Source: Dryococelus australis (Eukaryota > Arthropoda > Insecta > Phasmatodea > Phasmatidae). From it: 64,000 bases of DNA. The notes beneath the pieces are model-generated. The model was not told where the DNA came from. It made no database searches and saw only the letters and a program-made list of their open reading frames with translations. Position 1 is the stretch's first letter, and each line of letters opens with the position of its first letter. The stretch lies in the NCBI GenBank assembly GCA_029891345.1, contig CM056999.1:27563418-27627417 (forward strand), read 5' to 3'. Position numbers and translations under genes: made by a program. Below, piece after piece: positions 50,288 to 62,277 of this stretch.

Positions 50288-50765
50288 ATACAAGTTACTG
50301 ACAAAACAGGTTGACATGATGTTATGCCTGGGGGGGGGGGGGAGGGGGGTTATTTCAAAGGATCGTTTTCAAAAGCTTGTTCCAGTTGAGAATGGACTAT
50401 AGTTCATCCTGTAATACCAGAGTGGTTCTCATCCCAAAAAAAGGCGGGAGCAAAGATTTTATGTGAACTATATGGGCCTTAATGGCGTAACCCACCCCAT
50501 TGCACCGCCATCCTTAGATCTACACAACACTCTTCAGGATATTGGAGACGCGAAAATGTTCAGCACCCTCTATCTACAGTCGGGATACTGGCAAATTACT
50601 GCCCATCACAACAGCTGAAAGTTTACAGATTTCACCATGCCTGATGCTGAAACCTTACAATTTAAGGTAATGCCCTTCATGCTAAAGAATGCCCCGGGCA
50701 CTTTTCAACGGCTTATGTCAGCTGAAGTCCTTACGGGTTACATAAGTAAATTTTGTTACAATTAC

Positions 50766-50886
50766 ATATCTCAAAAGAATCTGTCACCTCGCTTGGAGCC
50801 TGAGCATTCGAAAGTGCCATGTAATACAGATAACAACTGAAATACAGTCCTGCCTTAAAACTAATAAAGCTCTTGCTTATACTCCT
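50766..50886 (-). repeat. Dispersed repeat R, copy 3 (partial)
   Basis: TCTCAAAAGAATCTGTCACC to TTGCTTATACTCCTGACA matches the 40790-40890 part of copy 2 closely (ATCTCAAAAGATGCGTCACC, CTTACTTATACTCATGGCA). It starts where the gypsy reverse transcriptase piece ends and stops where the next LTR-like segment begins. Confidence 0.8.
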
Positions 50887-51490
50887 GACAGGGGGTAGGG
50901 GGGTTAGGATGATGTGCTATAGTTGCTAACGGTAAAGACTACTCAAGATGCTGGAGGTGCTGCGGAGGCAGATGCCTTTTGCTTGCAGCGTCCTCTGTAG
51001 TGGGTGGCGTCTGGAATCACTAGTGACTGCTGGTGCAGTTGAGGGCATCCAGCCCTTGTTAGGGTACCACAGTTTTCACAGCCTAAGGGCATTGCAAGAC
51101 AGAGTTCTGCCGTGGGTAAGGGATTGCACCCTTAGTCTTTTCCTCGGCTTTTACAGGCTAGAGAATGATGAGCCCCACACACTGACTGCCGACCGTCATT
51201 TTATACTAATTTCTGCCGACCATAGGTGCTTGGAGGAGTGCGGGGGAGTTTAACCCCGCCTCATAGGGTTGGAGCTTGTCATGTCAAAACACATGAACCA
51301 TGGATCCTTATCCTGCCTTCCGCTCAGCATGTAGTGTTCAAATATCAGGTCCAGAGGCGTTCGAGGAGGCAGTGACTCTGAGATTGGCTCACTTCCTACA
51401 GCGGCGCAAAGTTGGAACTGTGTGCTGTTCCACCAAGGGGCTTGGTGAAGTAGAGCGGTGTTTCTTTCGGGCAGGCGCGATTACATAACG
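50887..51490 (+). repeat. Gypsy-family LTR-like segment 3
   Basis: Contains AAGATGCTGGAGGTGCTGCG, a GATCC/CCCTTA block, a TTTTATACTAATTTCTGCCGA block matching TTTATACTTAATTTCTGCAGA at about 55240, and GGAGGCAGTGACTCTGAG. It is diverged from segments 1, 2 and 4. Confidence 0.5.
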
Positions 51491-53023
51491 ACTTCTTGGA
51501 GATTTGGATTGATGGTAAAAGCTAGAAGCACAGGTTTAGAGGTGTGTTGAGACTCTGTCAAAGTCTGGAAGTCCCATGTGTCCTGCCCAATTACAGTGCG
51601 TAATTGGAGTTGACTTGCCCATAGAACTTTTGTCATATCTAGATGAGGCTAAGCCGGTAATTTGGAGTGCGCTTTTTCTAAGTGCCAAAAGCACCATGCG
51701 TCAATGTATAAAAGTGAAAGTAGTAAAATGCATACAAAGGTCAGGAATGCATGATAAAATATATGTTAGCAGCTTACACTAACTGTGTGTCAGTAATAGA
51801 TATAGAAACCTGCTTTTTGGTGAAAATGTTGTCTTGATTTAGTCAGTTTTGATTAGATGACTTCTGTTTTTTTTTTTGTAAAATTTTTCATTGATTTAAA
51901 AAGAAAACACACACAAAAAAAATTATGTACATGTATAATTAGTCAAACCTGTTTACGGTGAAAAAAATGGCCAAATTTCGACAGTTTTCTTTTTTACTTT
52001 ATTATGGTACATTTTTTATCATTTTTTGTAAGTGATTTGGATACCTTGTCGTTATTTTATAAAGACAAAAGCTGCATATTTGAAATTAGTTTTAAAAAAG
52101 TTTTGTGGGAAACATGGGTATTAAAAAGACTACAAACAACATAATATCACTTAATGTAGTGTTCTTAGCTAACTGACCAATGATAAGCATCCTAATTGTT
52201 GTGAATACAACTACACTGTTAAGTTGTAATAAGTGAAAATAAACATTCAAGTATTTTTGAACAAACATAAATTAGGCTAATTCAGCTTGAAGTAACAGCA
52301 CAGCAGAAAATATGAAATTGATGACTAACTGGCAATTGTACACATTTATTTTCAGCAGCTGATTTTTTTCACTTTTATAAACCTAAGGCAGTCGGGAATA
52401 TAGTAGGTCTAGACCCGACGTAGGTTGGTTACAAGGTAGCTTTTTATATAAAAACTATTTTAGAGGTCAGGTAATACAAAAATGGTCAGTGGGTCAGGAT
52501 TTATTCCTAGTAAGGGTTTATAAAAACTTTTTTTATACCTGCAATGTATTTATTCATCTACTCTTGTAACTTCGGGTTATCAACTTTTCCAATGAAAAGT
52601 TAGGTTGTTGACAAAACAAATTCTTTTTTCTCAACTTTCACATTTTTCGACTGGCGAACAAGATCGGTAAGCAAAATTTGATGTTTTACACCAGACATTG
52701 ATGCACCCTGAACTTTTTTTTTGCTTCTATCACCAAAGCTTTGTTTTTCTTATGAGTGACACTGCCCTAGAGGTGCTTGAGACAAGTGTTCTTTATAGCC
52801 CATTCTATTTGTACACACTAAAGCAGTTACATAGAAACACCATATGCGCATGGTGTACTGATAGAGGGCAGTACATGCAACGATTAACAGTGCTGTAGTG
52901 TGGACAGAGTAGGAACCACATACTAAGCATAACAGTGCTGAGCCCAATACAACTTTAGTTAACTTGGTGAAAGAGTAGTCTTTTGTTTCAAGCATCTGCC
53001 TGTGTGTAGTGAGCGTTGTAGAC
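51491..53023. other. AT-rich stretch before the Tc1 fossil
   Basis: No coding or repeat content recognised from 51491 to about 52680. 52680-53023 is more balanced and probably holds the left part of the Tc1-like element, but its terminal repeat was not located. Confidence 0.4.
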
Positions 53024-53960
53024 ATGCCACAGCGGCATAGACGACCACACATCGTACAATTAACAGACTTTGAACGAGGTCGTATTGCGGGCCTGAGGGA
53101 GGCTGGATGGTCCTTTCGAAGAATTGTCCATGCATCGTCGTATTGAAGTGTGTCTGCTGTACATCATTGATGGTGCCAGTGGTCCAACAATGGTGCACAT
53201 GCTCATCAACCTGGTCTTGGATGGCAACAGCATATAGATACCCACCTGGACAGTTGAATCAAGATGAGCAGCCATTGCTGATTGTACGGTGACCGCCACA
53301 CAGATTAGGACAACTGTTGCATGCAGGGTGTCAGGACCATCACCAACTGTTTGTTGGATGCTGGACTATGATCAAGGGTGCCACTTGACGAGCTTCCTCC
53401 CACACCTCATCACCGTGCAGCCCGCCTCAGGTGGTGTTGCGAATGATGCAACTGGAGAGATGAGGTGAGATCAAATTTTGTTTTGGTGCTAGTGGTGATA
53501 GTTCGTGAGTGCGGCATCTACCAGGAGAGCTGCAGTGTGTATTTGGCAGCGACATACAGGACCAACTGTTGACATCATGGTCTGAGGGGTAATAGCTTAC
53601 ATTGACCATACGCCTCTGGTGTTTGTTGAAGAAACACAACAGTGAACGTTACATCCAACCCATTTTGTTGGCGTTCCTACAACACCAAGGTGATGTCCTC
53701 TTCCAGCAGACAATACCCCTGCACACACATCATGTTACCCAATGCGCTTTTGTAAGGTTTCAACTTCCCTGGCCAGCAAGATCACCCAACCTGTCCACCA
53801 CTGAACATGCGTGGGATGGCATTTGGTGCGGTCTGCAATAACGGCAACAAACTTCCACCAGGAATGAGCCTGGAACACTACGCCCCATAATGACATCTGA
53901 CACATTTAGGATCACCTCTACACTGACGCTTGCCAAACTTCTCGGTTCTTTCAAATGAAG
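53024..53960 (+). mobile_element. Decayed Tc1-like transposon
   Basis: From the ATG at 53024 the plus strand reads PQRHRRPHIVQLTDFERGRI, then AGLREAGWSFRRI, the typical Tc1 helix-turn-helix start. Further on are blocks of the catalytic domain, including HQGDVLFQQ (about 53680) and LPWPARSPNLSTTEHAWDGI (about 53767-53826), with Asn in place of the usual Asp in the SPDLSPIEHVWD motif. The reading changes frame several times and holds many stops, so it is inactive. The end GGGGTGACTATACT at about 53961 resembles the terminal repeat of this group. Confidence 0.85.
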
Positions 53961-54186
53961 GGGTGACTATACTGATTGCCCTCTTTGTCCCTGCGGCAGA
54001 GAGGGGAATTAAATCCTAGGGGAGGCATATTGAAATAAGCTCCTTTCCGGGGAGATTTACTACCCTCGCAACCAAGGCTGTCAATAAGTGGGACATAAGC
54101 GGTCCCAAGGGGGTGAATGAATTAACTCAATGATTAATCGAGGGCTATTGTGGGGATGATGATCTGGCTGGGGTGACTGGATTTAT

Positions 54187-54492
54187 TCACAGCAGCCTCA
54201 TCGGCTGGCGTGCCGGGACAAAATTAGCCGGGGTTATGCCACGTGGTTTAGGAGAGACTTTTGGTGGGAGTCGAACCCTAATGACTTTTCCCGAGGCTAA
54301 TCTTATAGTGCACTTATTAGGCAGAGCCTCCACTGTTGGGTGTCGAACCAAAATCCATCTGCCCGAAGCTAATTGTACAATGCTCGAAGGAGCTGCCGGG
54401 GTTTCCGGTATATCAGTGGATACTATGGTCTCGGTGGGTTCCAGAGCTTCATCTTCCTGCTCAATGTCTTTAGGTGGGCACCAAACTAACAA
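54187..54492 (-). repeat. 72-bp tandem duplication in an open minus-strand frame
   Basis: Two units 72 bp apart (anchor TCGAACC at 54271 and 54343) keep the frame. On the minus strand a 101-codon frame contains IVQLASGRWILVRHPTVEAL and then TIRLASGKVIRVRLPPKVSP. The region belongs to the gypsy block and its protein is not recognised. The open frame could be a by-product of the repeat. Confidence 0.55.
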
Positions 54493-54948
54493 ATGATTAA
54501 GTGGGCCCTCTTGTGTCGCTGGTACTACTATATCATGGCAAACGGGTAATTTTACTGGCTCTACAGGTAACAGTACAACAGGATTTGAAATGGCTAGCAG
54601 ATTATTAATGGGGAGTTATCAATTTAAGGCGTCTCTCAAGTCACCTCTGGCAGCTCCCAATTACACCATGGTGGTTGTACATTGAACTCAGTAACTGCCA
54701 AGGAAAGCTATTCTACAATCACTGTAGGCAACACACAAATAGTACGAGTTATGTAATTTTTATTACAGTAAACAAAAGCAATAAAAATGAGGATGTCACT
54801 GAATTAATACAAAAAATACATACTAAACCCAATAATAAATTCTCGACAGGCGAAGGAAAGCTTGGAATAAAAAGAAATAGAAAAAATAATCTAGGCATGC
54901 AATTCACAGCGTGTGAACATAGTTAAGTGGAAGTCTTTAGGGGGGATG

Positions 54949-55735
54949 TTAACAGTGTACTGACCTGCTACCGTGGGGGTCAAAGGAAGTTGACTTATGG
55001 TGAAGTAGTGGCTACAGGTGGTAGCATTTTACCGTCTGGTGAGTAGTGACTGGTGTGTACAAGCCTTACCCAAGCTGGAGTGCTGGCAGCCTTCCCAAGC
55101 TGCCGGCTGGAGTGGATGGAGTTCGATCCTTGGTGCAGGCTCTGGAGAGGGAGGAGAGTCTTCTCAGACTGGGTTGGGTTCGCGATCCTATTCGGCCGGC
55201 AAGCCTGGCATCTCGCTGGTCCATGGTGCTGGACATTTATTTATACTTAATTTCTGCAGATCAGCAGTTCTCCTGGGTGTGAGGGGTAGCGTAGCCTTTC
55301 AACGCAGGGGTTGGTTTATCTTAGCGCTGGAGCGTCAAACATTTATCTCCCTGCTTAGAGGTGATGACGAATAAAAACACCTTGTGCTGAGACTGGCTGG
55401 CTATGACTTCGCATGGCCACGGGGGTGCTGCCATCTCTGGGGATGATGGGAACTTCTTCTGCACTAACATGAACGATTTTGAATATTCAAAATTAAATAT
55501 TCTTTTCATCGGGGTAGCGCCTGCATGTAGGGAACCAGGCGGGCGGTGTTTATTGTAATTACTTAACTTCATTACAATTACATGTTTGGCTGTCCAGGCT
55601 AGTGGAATCTCCGTGCTCGGTACGTTTGTCTCGTTTGCCACTGTTATGACTTGTCCTGAGTGACGGGTCACTCGTAGATGGGGCGAAGTCGCCCGTACAG
55701 AGCGCTTAAATAAAACCTCCAATCATGTGAAGTCA
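54949..55735 (+). repeat. Gypsy-family LTR-like segment 4, probable 3' LTR
   Basis: Starts TGTTAACAGTGTACTG right after a purine tract TTTAGGGGGGA, the normal position of a 3' LTR. It shares ordered blocks with segments 1 and 2, including TATTCGGCCGGCAAGCC, GGGGTAGCGTAGCC and GATGGGGCGAAGTCGCCCG. The end near 55735 is approximate. Confidence 0.7.
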
Positions 55736-56906
55736 TTGTGCCATGGTTGTTAATTTTCAACCAGTGTAATTACAGATTGTACGTGCAAGCAATATAAACA
55801 TAGGCTATTTACATTAAAGTGGGCACTTTTAAAGGTCCTCTTAAAAGACATTAACCACTAACATATTTTATTTATTGCAGCCTTAGGCGTTAACTTTCGA
55901 GAGTGATGAAATGAATATGCTGTGTTTATAAAGTCCCTGTCATATTTTCACCTTCAACTATATTTGACAGTAAAATTTGGAGACAAACTACAGCCAATAA
56001 ATTTTACCTTCTGACAAATTTTATCAAATAAACTTGAATGTGTTTGAATATGTATCGCACTGTCAAATTTTTTTACTGGGAGAATCTAATTTGAATTATT
56101 ATTTAAAAATTATTTTCATAGTGACATTCTGCTTCCCCCTCCCCCCTATGTAGTCCATTACAGGAAGAACTGTAAAGTGATGTTATTTATCTTTATTAAT
56201 TTGAAATTTTATTTATCAGAAATGTTTCATGCACAATTAAATTTAATGCCTTAGAGTTCATAGCATGTACAATATTCACTTAAAATAGCATTCATGCCCA
56301 ACAGCAATTACCTTCATAACCTACTTCGTTTCCAGCAATTGTTCGTTATTTGAAAGTTTCTTGAAGCCATTTGTGTAGTGCGCGATTCTGATATGGCAGA
56401 GAACATCAAAGAAAATTGAGAATCGGTCCAATCTTCGAACGTTTGATGGAAACTGAAGTCAACCAACATTCTCAGACAAATATGGCGGCATTTATGACAT
56501 TTTGGTGATGTCATAACTGTCAAACTTTATTTGACCAAACTTATTAGAAGCAGTTTTACTAGAAAATTTGACAGTATTACATGGCAGTAATTACATTAAG
56601 AAGGGGTGGAAAGATGGAAATTGTCTGAAAGTAATTATGTAGTAGGGAAGTACTCTAATAAGTTACAGCCATATAGTTTTATTGTTGACCATTAATTAGC
56701 TTATGTTAACTTTTCAATTCTGTTAAACCCATAATGTGTATCATGTAAATAAAAAAAAAGAGAAATCATTCAAATTTCGGACTGAGAATAAACATTATTA
56801 TTGCTGTTTGGTTAGTATCTTGATAAATGATGTAGTTTAGGTAATCTTAGCATTAGAGTAACATCCTTATGAGTTTATGATCAAATGTCTAATATTTTTG
56901 TTCCAG
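55736..56906. other. Intron end before the large SRFBP1 exon
   Basis: AT-rich. A terminal-repeat-like motif (TAGGCTATTT followed by GGGCACTTTTAAAG) occurs at 55804. A CCCCCTCCCCCCT run is near 56133. The acceptor TTTTGTTCCAG at 56896-56906 closes the intron. Confidence 0.5.
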
Positions 56907-57678
56907 CCATCATCTGATGCTCGACAAAGGGTGCTTACGAAATTAGCAACATACAGGGTGTTGGCAAACCAAGTTGTGAAGTTCAGAGAAAAGTGGCCAG
57001 ACTCGCATAAGACAGTGCCAAAACTGTTATTGGCGTCAAAATCTGAACCCTTACACGTGAAAGAAAATAAAACATCAAAAGAAAAATCTTTAGTTTCTAA
57101 ACCGAAGGGTGTGGTTAACAAAAAGGTTAGGAATACCACTAAACATCATCTTAGTAAAATTGTACCACAGAAAGTAATAACAATAAAGAAACAATTAAAA
57201 AGTGATATTTTTAAGGAAAATGTAACAGGAACTGACTGTTATAAAGATGAGTCTGTCACAGTTTCTAACAAATATTTGCATAGTTTAGAAGAGGTTGAAG
57301 AAGAAAGTGGGATAGGGAACGTTTCCTCTGCACAAGGAAATAAGTCCAGAACTAGAAAAAAGTTGTTACTTGGAATTAGTCACCATGTATCTGGCACCCC
57401 AGAAACAAAAAATACCAAAAGGGATCATAAATCTCTTACATTTCCAGCTGTCGCTAAGGACCCTTTCTTTATGGGGCCTGGAGATGCGGAGATTGCAGAT
57501 ACTGTAGAGTCAAAGCCAAACAGTACACCAGTTAACACAGATGGTTTAAACAGGAGACAGAGAAGGTTGGCGCTACATACATCACACGTAAAGAATAAGA
57601 GTCTTAAATCTCATGGAAAGGATGCAAAGAATAAGGAAATGAAACATCCTGTAAAAATTGACAGGCAGCACCATGCAG
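56907..57678 (+). CDS. SRFBP1: SRFBP1 homologue, large central exon
   Basis: 772 nt, phase 0 at the start (after TTGTTCCAG) and phase 1 at the end (GCA G|GTAAGA). It supplies visible residues 75-331. The first 35 residues (PSSDARQRVLTKLATYRVLA and onward to FREKW) align with the human SRFBP1 segment PDSTATERAIARLAVHPLLK (from memory) and complete the N-terminal helical BUD22-type domain. A Lys/Ser/Thr-rich, presumably disordered linker follows, with an acidic patch EEVEEESG near residue 132, a KDPFFM motif near residue 259 comparable to DDFFI in the human protein, and a basic NRRQRR cluster near residue 287, plausible for nuclear or nucleolar targeting. No stop or frameshift interrupts the exon. 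The spacing from the previous exon is about 20.5 kb of transposon-rich intron. Confidence 0.92.
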
Positions 57679-57914
57679 GTAAGATTTTAATTTTACTGTA
57701 CCTGGAATGTTACATAATATAGTTGAAATTAATTTAAGTACACTCTTAGAGAGTCTATGATCTGCTCCAAAGATCGTACACAAAAAGACTATGGTGGTAT
57801 GCTGAACTGATTAGGACTTCAAGTACATGGGACATTCAGAACATTAAATACAACACAGAGCACACACCTTAATAAGAAGTGCCACACATGCAACAATTGT
57901 GGTATGTAACCTCT

Positions 57915-58900
57915 CTTAGAATTGCTGACTGTCTCTCTGGGGTATGAGACCCCATACGCAATGTACTTCTTTGCGTAGCTGGGTGATGGTCATTGCCAGG
58001 GCTGGGCTGAATGTCTTGTACCATTCCATCATATTCTACACATGCTCGATGATGCTGAGGTCTGGAGCTCTATTAGGCCAGAGTAGCACGAGTATACAGT
58101 GTAGAGAACGCTGTGTGTCCCTAGTGACATGGGGATGTGGTATTGGGTTGAAGATTGCTTCTTGCAGGGTTTATCATTTACAATGCACTTGTCATTCTCC
58201 ACTGATTGAATGCATACTCGTGATGAGAATGTGTAGCTTGTCCCCCATACCATAAACCCAGGTGTTGTTTTGGTATAACGAGTGTGGCTATATAATGGAT
58301 TGTTCTGTACGAACAAATGCCTATAAACATGAACACAACCATCACTTTGTTCACTGTGGCTGATCTGTTTGACTGCTTGCCTCTCACCCAGGTGAACCGG
58401 GTTTAATCTCCTCGACCAGATCCCGGATTTTCGTAAGAGGGAATTGTGCCAGACATTGCTGGTTGGAGAGTTTTCACGGGGCTCTCCCCATGCATTCTGG
58501 TGTTGCTACATTCTGAACTCATCTGCTTTCAAGTCATTGTTAATCACCCCAACTCAACTTAGTTTACACCAGAGATGGACACTTGCCACTGAACATCACT
58601 GCTTCTAACAATACTGGAGTGTTTTTTGTGATGATAACAATGCATTGTTTGCACAAACACATGATGGGCACAGTGGCCCTGATTGTATGTGCAATTACTG
58701 TTCTGGAGGTCAGGGCAGGCCAAACTATCCTTCTATCCAGGTGCTCAGTACGAGCTGCCCCATATCATTTCCACACTAACATGACATGCCCTGAGTGGCA
58801 ATTAAGGGACGTCTAGTTACCCTTTTGGAGTTCCAACTCTATGGCCGTGCTCAAAGTCACCTAACTGTTCAATTGGTGCTTGCCATCTTCCAGGCTTCAT
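57915..58900 (-). mobile_element. Decayed Tc1-like transposon interrupted by a SINE
   Basis: On the minus strand the N-terminal reading (GDFEHGHRVG near 58855) is followed, beyond a SINE at 58355-58560, by the catalytic-domain stretch GFMVWGTSYTFSSRV (about 58240) and then APDLSIIEHV (about 58070-58040), the equivalent of the SPDLSPIEHVWD motif. Frames change and stops are frequent. It belongs to the same broad group as the copy at 53024 but lies in the opposite orientation. It lies in the last SRFBP1 intron. Confidence 0.78.
58355..58560 (+). repeat. tRNA-derived SINE inside the Tc1 fossil
   Basis: Head CTGTTTGACTGCTTGCCTCT with a B-box-like GGGTTTAATCTCC; body GGGAATTGTGCCAGACATTG and GAGAGTTTTCACGGGGCTCT. 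Same family as 6371-6600. It divides the Tc1-like coding remains, so it inserted after that element. Confidence 0.75.
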
Positions 58901-59887
58901 GCACACTGCCAACTGCATTTGTCATGTTGTCAGACGACCTGTGATAAGACACTTTTTCTAATGAGTGCAGACCAGTGTAAGCAAATGGTGCCCTTCCACT
59001 ACTGTAAGAAAGTTACGTATTTTAAATTTGTGCTCTTACCTGTTGCATACTCGAGTGGCTGTTGTTACAAAACAAACATGTGGCATAAAAAAAATTAACT
59101 GAAGAAATATGGATAACTATAAACAGTATTTTTATTTATTAAAATGACAAAGTACTATTGCTGTATGTGTGTGCATGCATACAAGTTTAATTAATGCCTG
59201 TTCATTACTTAAGAGGTGGCTTTAAAATATTACATTCCTTGATGCTAGAGTAAAAGTTTTACTTAACCTGATAGAGGAAACCATTTTCACCAAGCCCGAA
59301 TGTAGTTGTTTATACAAACTTAAGCTGCATATCATCCTGAAAGATTTAATTTGCAGCTTATTGTGTGCGTACGCACATTCACTCACATGCACGAAAGGCA
59401 ATAAAAACTTCCAGAAGTACTCTTCAAAGCTGAAATTGTGCGAGCATTATGGTGGAAAGTGTAATGTGTGTGTTTTTTTTGCAGTTAGAGTTGAGGTCGA
59501 GTTTGAGAATGCAGTATCATTACTGTCACATTTTATTTAACATATTTGTCATTTGATACTAGGCTTCAATTTGAACACCATGCATTTCAAAGAAACTACA
59601 GCATATACTGGGGAGAGCGGCTTCTGCAGCACAGGATATATAGTCTCACACATCACCTGTGCAACAATTACTTGCAAAGAAATTTGTTGTCGTTGTCTAA
59701 CAACTGTATTCGCCAGATATTGCATACACACACATATATGTACGTGTGCGTGTATATACGTATGTATGGCAAATCACCACCTAATGCATAAATCTTGAAA
59801 TGTAGTCTACTTTCTTAAACATGTTTCAAAATGTTGAACTGCTCGAGCGTTTGATAAATTTACATAGCACTGGTGTTTCTTTTACAG
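58901..59887. other. Remainder of the last SRFBP1 intron
   Basis: AT-rich with no recognised element. The intron closes with GGTGTTTCTTTTACAG at 59872-59887. Confidence 0.6.
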
Positions 59888-59997
59888 CTACAAGTGTTTC
59901 ACTTCACCCATCGTGGGAAGCAAAGAAACGTCTTCAGGAGCAACAAAAGTTGACACTTCCCTTCCAAGGCAAGAAAATGAAGTTTAGCGAAGACTGA
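59888..59997 (+). CDS. SRFBP1: SRFBP1 homologue, C-terminal exon
   Basis: The final coding exon follows CTTTTACAG; two bases complete the Ala codon split by the intron, 35 more codons follow, and TGA lies at 59995-59997. The product contains SLHPSWEAKKRLQEQQ and ends FQGKKMKFSED. This is nearly the same as the C-terminus of human SRFBP1 (LHPSWEASRRRKEQQ...FQGKKITFDD, from memory), a diagnostic end of the BUD22/SRFBP1 family. Together the four exons give 367 residues, against 429 in the human protein, with the extreme N-terminus missing here. The strong match at both ends shows the gene spans at least 6872-59997 and is intact where visible. Confidence 0.95.
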
Positions 59998-60104
59998 AGC
60001 CCCAGTCAGTGCTGGGGGAGGGTGGGATGATCAGAGGGAGGGGGCAATATAATTGTACATGTTTTCTTTTCAAAATGTTTCTATTGTTTCCAACAAATTG
60101 AATT

Positions 60105-60110
60105 TTTATT
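60105..60110 (-). promoter_or_regulatory. Polyadenylation signal of the minus-strand gene
   Basis: AATAAA on the minus strand (TTTATT on plus), about 110 nt past the stop codon at 60219-60221. The placement fits the end of that gene's transcript. Confidence 0.6.
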
Positions 60111-60218
60111 TTATCTTAAAAATTTTGTATGTCCATTCTTAAAATTATCAACACATGTCAGACAGTATGTATATACATTATGTATAAGGTCTATTCATCA
60201 GTCTTGTAACAAATTACA

Positions 60219-60323
60219 TCAGAATACAATGAACGCCCTTGCCTGCTGCAATGTCTCTACATCAACACTTTGTATCAGTTGCTCAAACTGAAGTGGACCC
60301 ACTTGATTCAGCAGCTCAGACAC
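60219..60323 (-). CDS. Terminal coding exon of an unidentified minus-strand gene
   Basis: On the minus strand a strong acceptor (a T-run followed by CCAG at 60324-60327) opens a single clear frame of 34 codons ending in TGA at 60219-60221. The residues run VSELLNQVGPLQFEQLIQSV, then DVETLQQARAFIVF, an amphipathic helical pattern with no low complexity. The other two frames stop at once. The AATAAA signal 110 nt further supports a genuine 3' exon. I do not recognise the protein; a helical-repeat protein C-terminus or a very small protein are both possible. Its phase is 0, which agrees with the candidate first exon at 62278-62307. It converges on SRFBP1, with 221 bp between the two stop codons. 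Confidence 0.65.
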   Translation of the reverse strand: MSELLNQVGPLQFEQLIQSVDVETLQQARAFIVF

Positions 60324-60858
60324 CTGGAAAAAAAATATTATTTACATAAAACAATGTTTCTAAAATGGCAAGTTAAGTGAAACTGGATTAGTTGTCAAAA
60401 ATGATGAACTTTACTATGCATGTGATATGCAAACATTGTAGTGGGTAAAATTATTTGCAGATATGTATTTGAACATGAAAATACCAGATTTCCAAAGTCT
60501 TAACAGTTACAACTCACTGCCTGATGAAACTGGCTTAACCAGCTAAAGTTGCGATCACGCAACCACGTGAAAAAAATGTGTCCTACTCTGTGTGTGTGTG
60601 TCTCTCTGTTGGCACCTATCGACAAGTACTAGACTGTGAGTACTTGGATTCCTGCCCTTTTATATATTTTCAGTAACCTAGCATCCAATTTGCAATCTTA
60701 ACTAACATGGTTACATATTAATATTTTGTGTACAACTAGTAAAATTATAGTTTTTATTAATATTATAGTTTAGGTTTCAGTGGATTTATATTTAGAACAC
60801 AAATTGCTTCGTAATGGCTTTACTATAATACTAAATACAACCAAAACTATTAGTACAT

Positions 60859-60864
60859 AATAAA
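60859..60864 (+). promoter_or_regulatory. Nearest plus-strand AATAAA after SRFBP1
   Basis: AATAAA lies 862 nt after the SRFBP1 stop. I saw no closer canonical signal on the plus strand. If it is used, the SRFBP1 3' UTR crosses the last exon of the minus-strand gene in antisense. A non-canonical nearer signal cannot be excluded. Confidence 0.35.
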
Positions 60865-60865
60865 C

Positions 60866-61304
<439 letters not shown>

Positions 61305-61683
61305 CAGTAAACCATCCCTTGATAGGTATTCCAGAAGCAAAATATCCTGTGCAACAAAGTAGCTCCAGAGGACTGACAAAAATATTTCATACATGCAGAC
61401 ATTCAGTGGATGTGGACTTATAGGAGGAAACCAAACCTTGTTGGTTTTCAGTGTTTAGCATATTGTTAGACCTATATTAGTTGTTTGCTGAGCCCTACTA
61501 ACAAAAATAGTACACAAGAATATTTGAAAGTTTTACTCCCCAACATAAGTGGAAATTTTGGATTGATTTTGACCTTTACTTTAGTACATGGGTATTTCTG
61601 AAGGGGAAAAGCGCAACATTCAAGGGGCGTATACTTATCCCAAAATGTTAAGATTGAGCGGTGCAAGGTTTTAGTAAGCACTG
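61305..61683. mobile_element. Possible pogo-type MITE
   Basis: A unit of about 379 bp starts CAGTAAACCATCCCTTG and ends, read on the other strand, CAGTGCTTACTAAAACCTTG. TA lies outside both ends (61303-61304 and 61684-61685). The inverted match requires a gap, so the call is tentative. It would sit inside the intron of the minus-strand gene. Confidence 0.4.
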
Positions 61684-62277
61684 TAAAATCCATGTTCTAT
61701 CGTATCTGGCATAAAACCAACATGATTTTTTTATGCATGAGATATTAATTTAATTCAGTGGTTAAATGTCATCATACTAAAATTATTCCCTATACATGCA
61801 GTGGTCATCATAAATGTTTAAATATCAAGTGGCAATTAAGCATGATTTTCAATGGCATCTTGTGGTAAAATTAGAGGATTTGTTTCCAAAATGTTTTATT
61901 CCTTTAATAGACACATGTATTCTGAATTAACTGATACCCGGGAATAGCATATATGAAATGAAACCTCTTTTTTTTGCCAAATAATGCTTAAGCACAAAGC
62001 ACTCATAATTCATTGCAAGTGCCAAGTTTGAGTTATTTATTACTGAAGGTTGTAAAGAAATAAATTTTGATGACCGTATTTATTCGTCTGTGTCAAAAAT
62101 TACAAGTTTTGAAAATGAAATATTACACTTCATTGTGGGGTTGACAAGATTTTTATCAGCGTGAAGTAACATTGCTAACATAGACAAAGAGTTGCTTCTC
62201 CCACTCTGTGTGAAGGAGGAGAGGGTGGCTAATGGCACAGCCCAGGCACCTACAGATCACACCCATGGACTACTTAC
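61684..62277. other. AT-rich stretch before the candidate first exon
   Basis: No gene on either strand could be supported. The sequence just left of 62278 carries the donor of the candidate minus-strand exon. Confidence 0.5.

Noticed and set aside
61472-61693. 73-codon minus-strand open frame as an exon of the convergent gene
   Set aside because: It overlaps a candidate pogo-type MITE and lacks good splice sites in a consistent phase.
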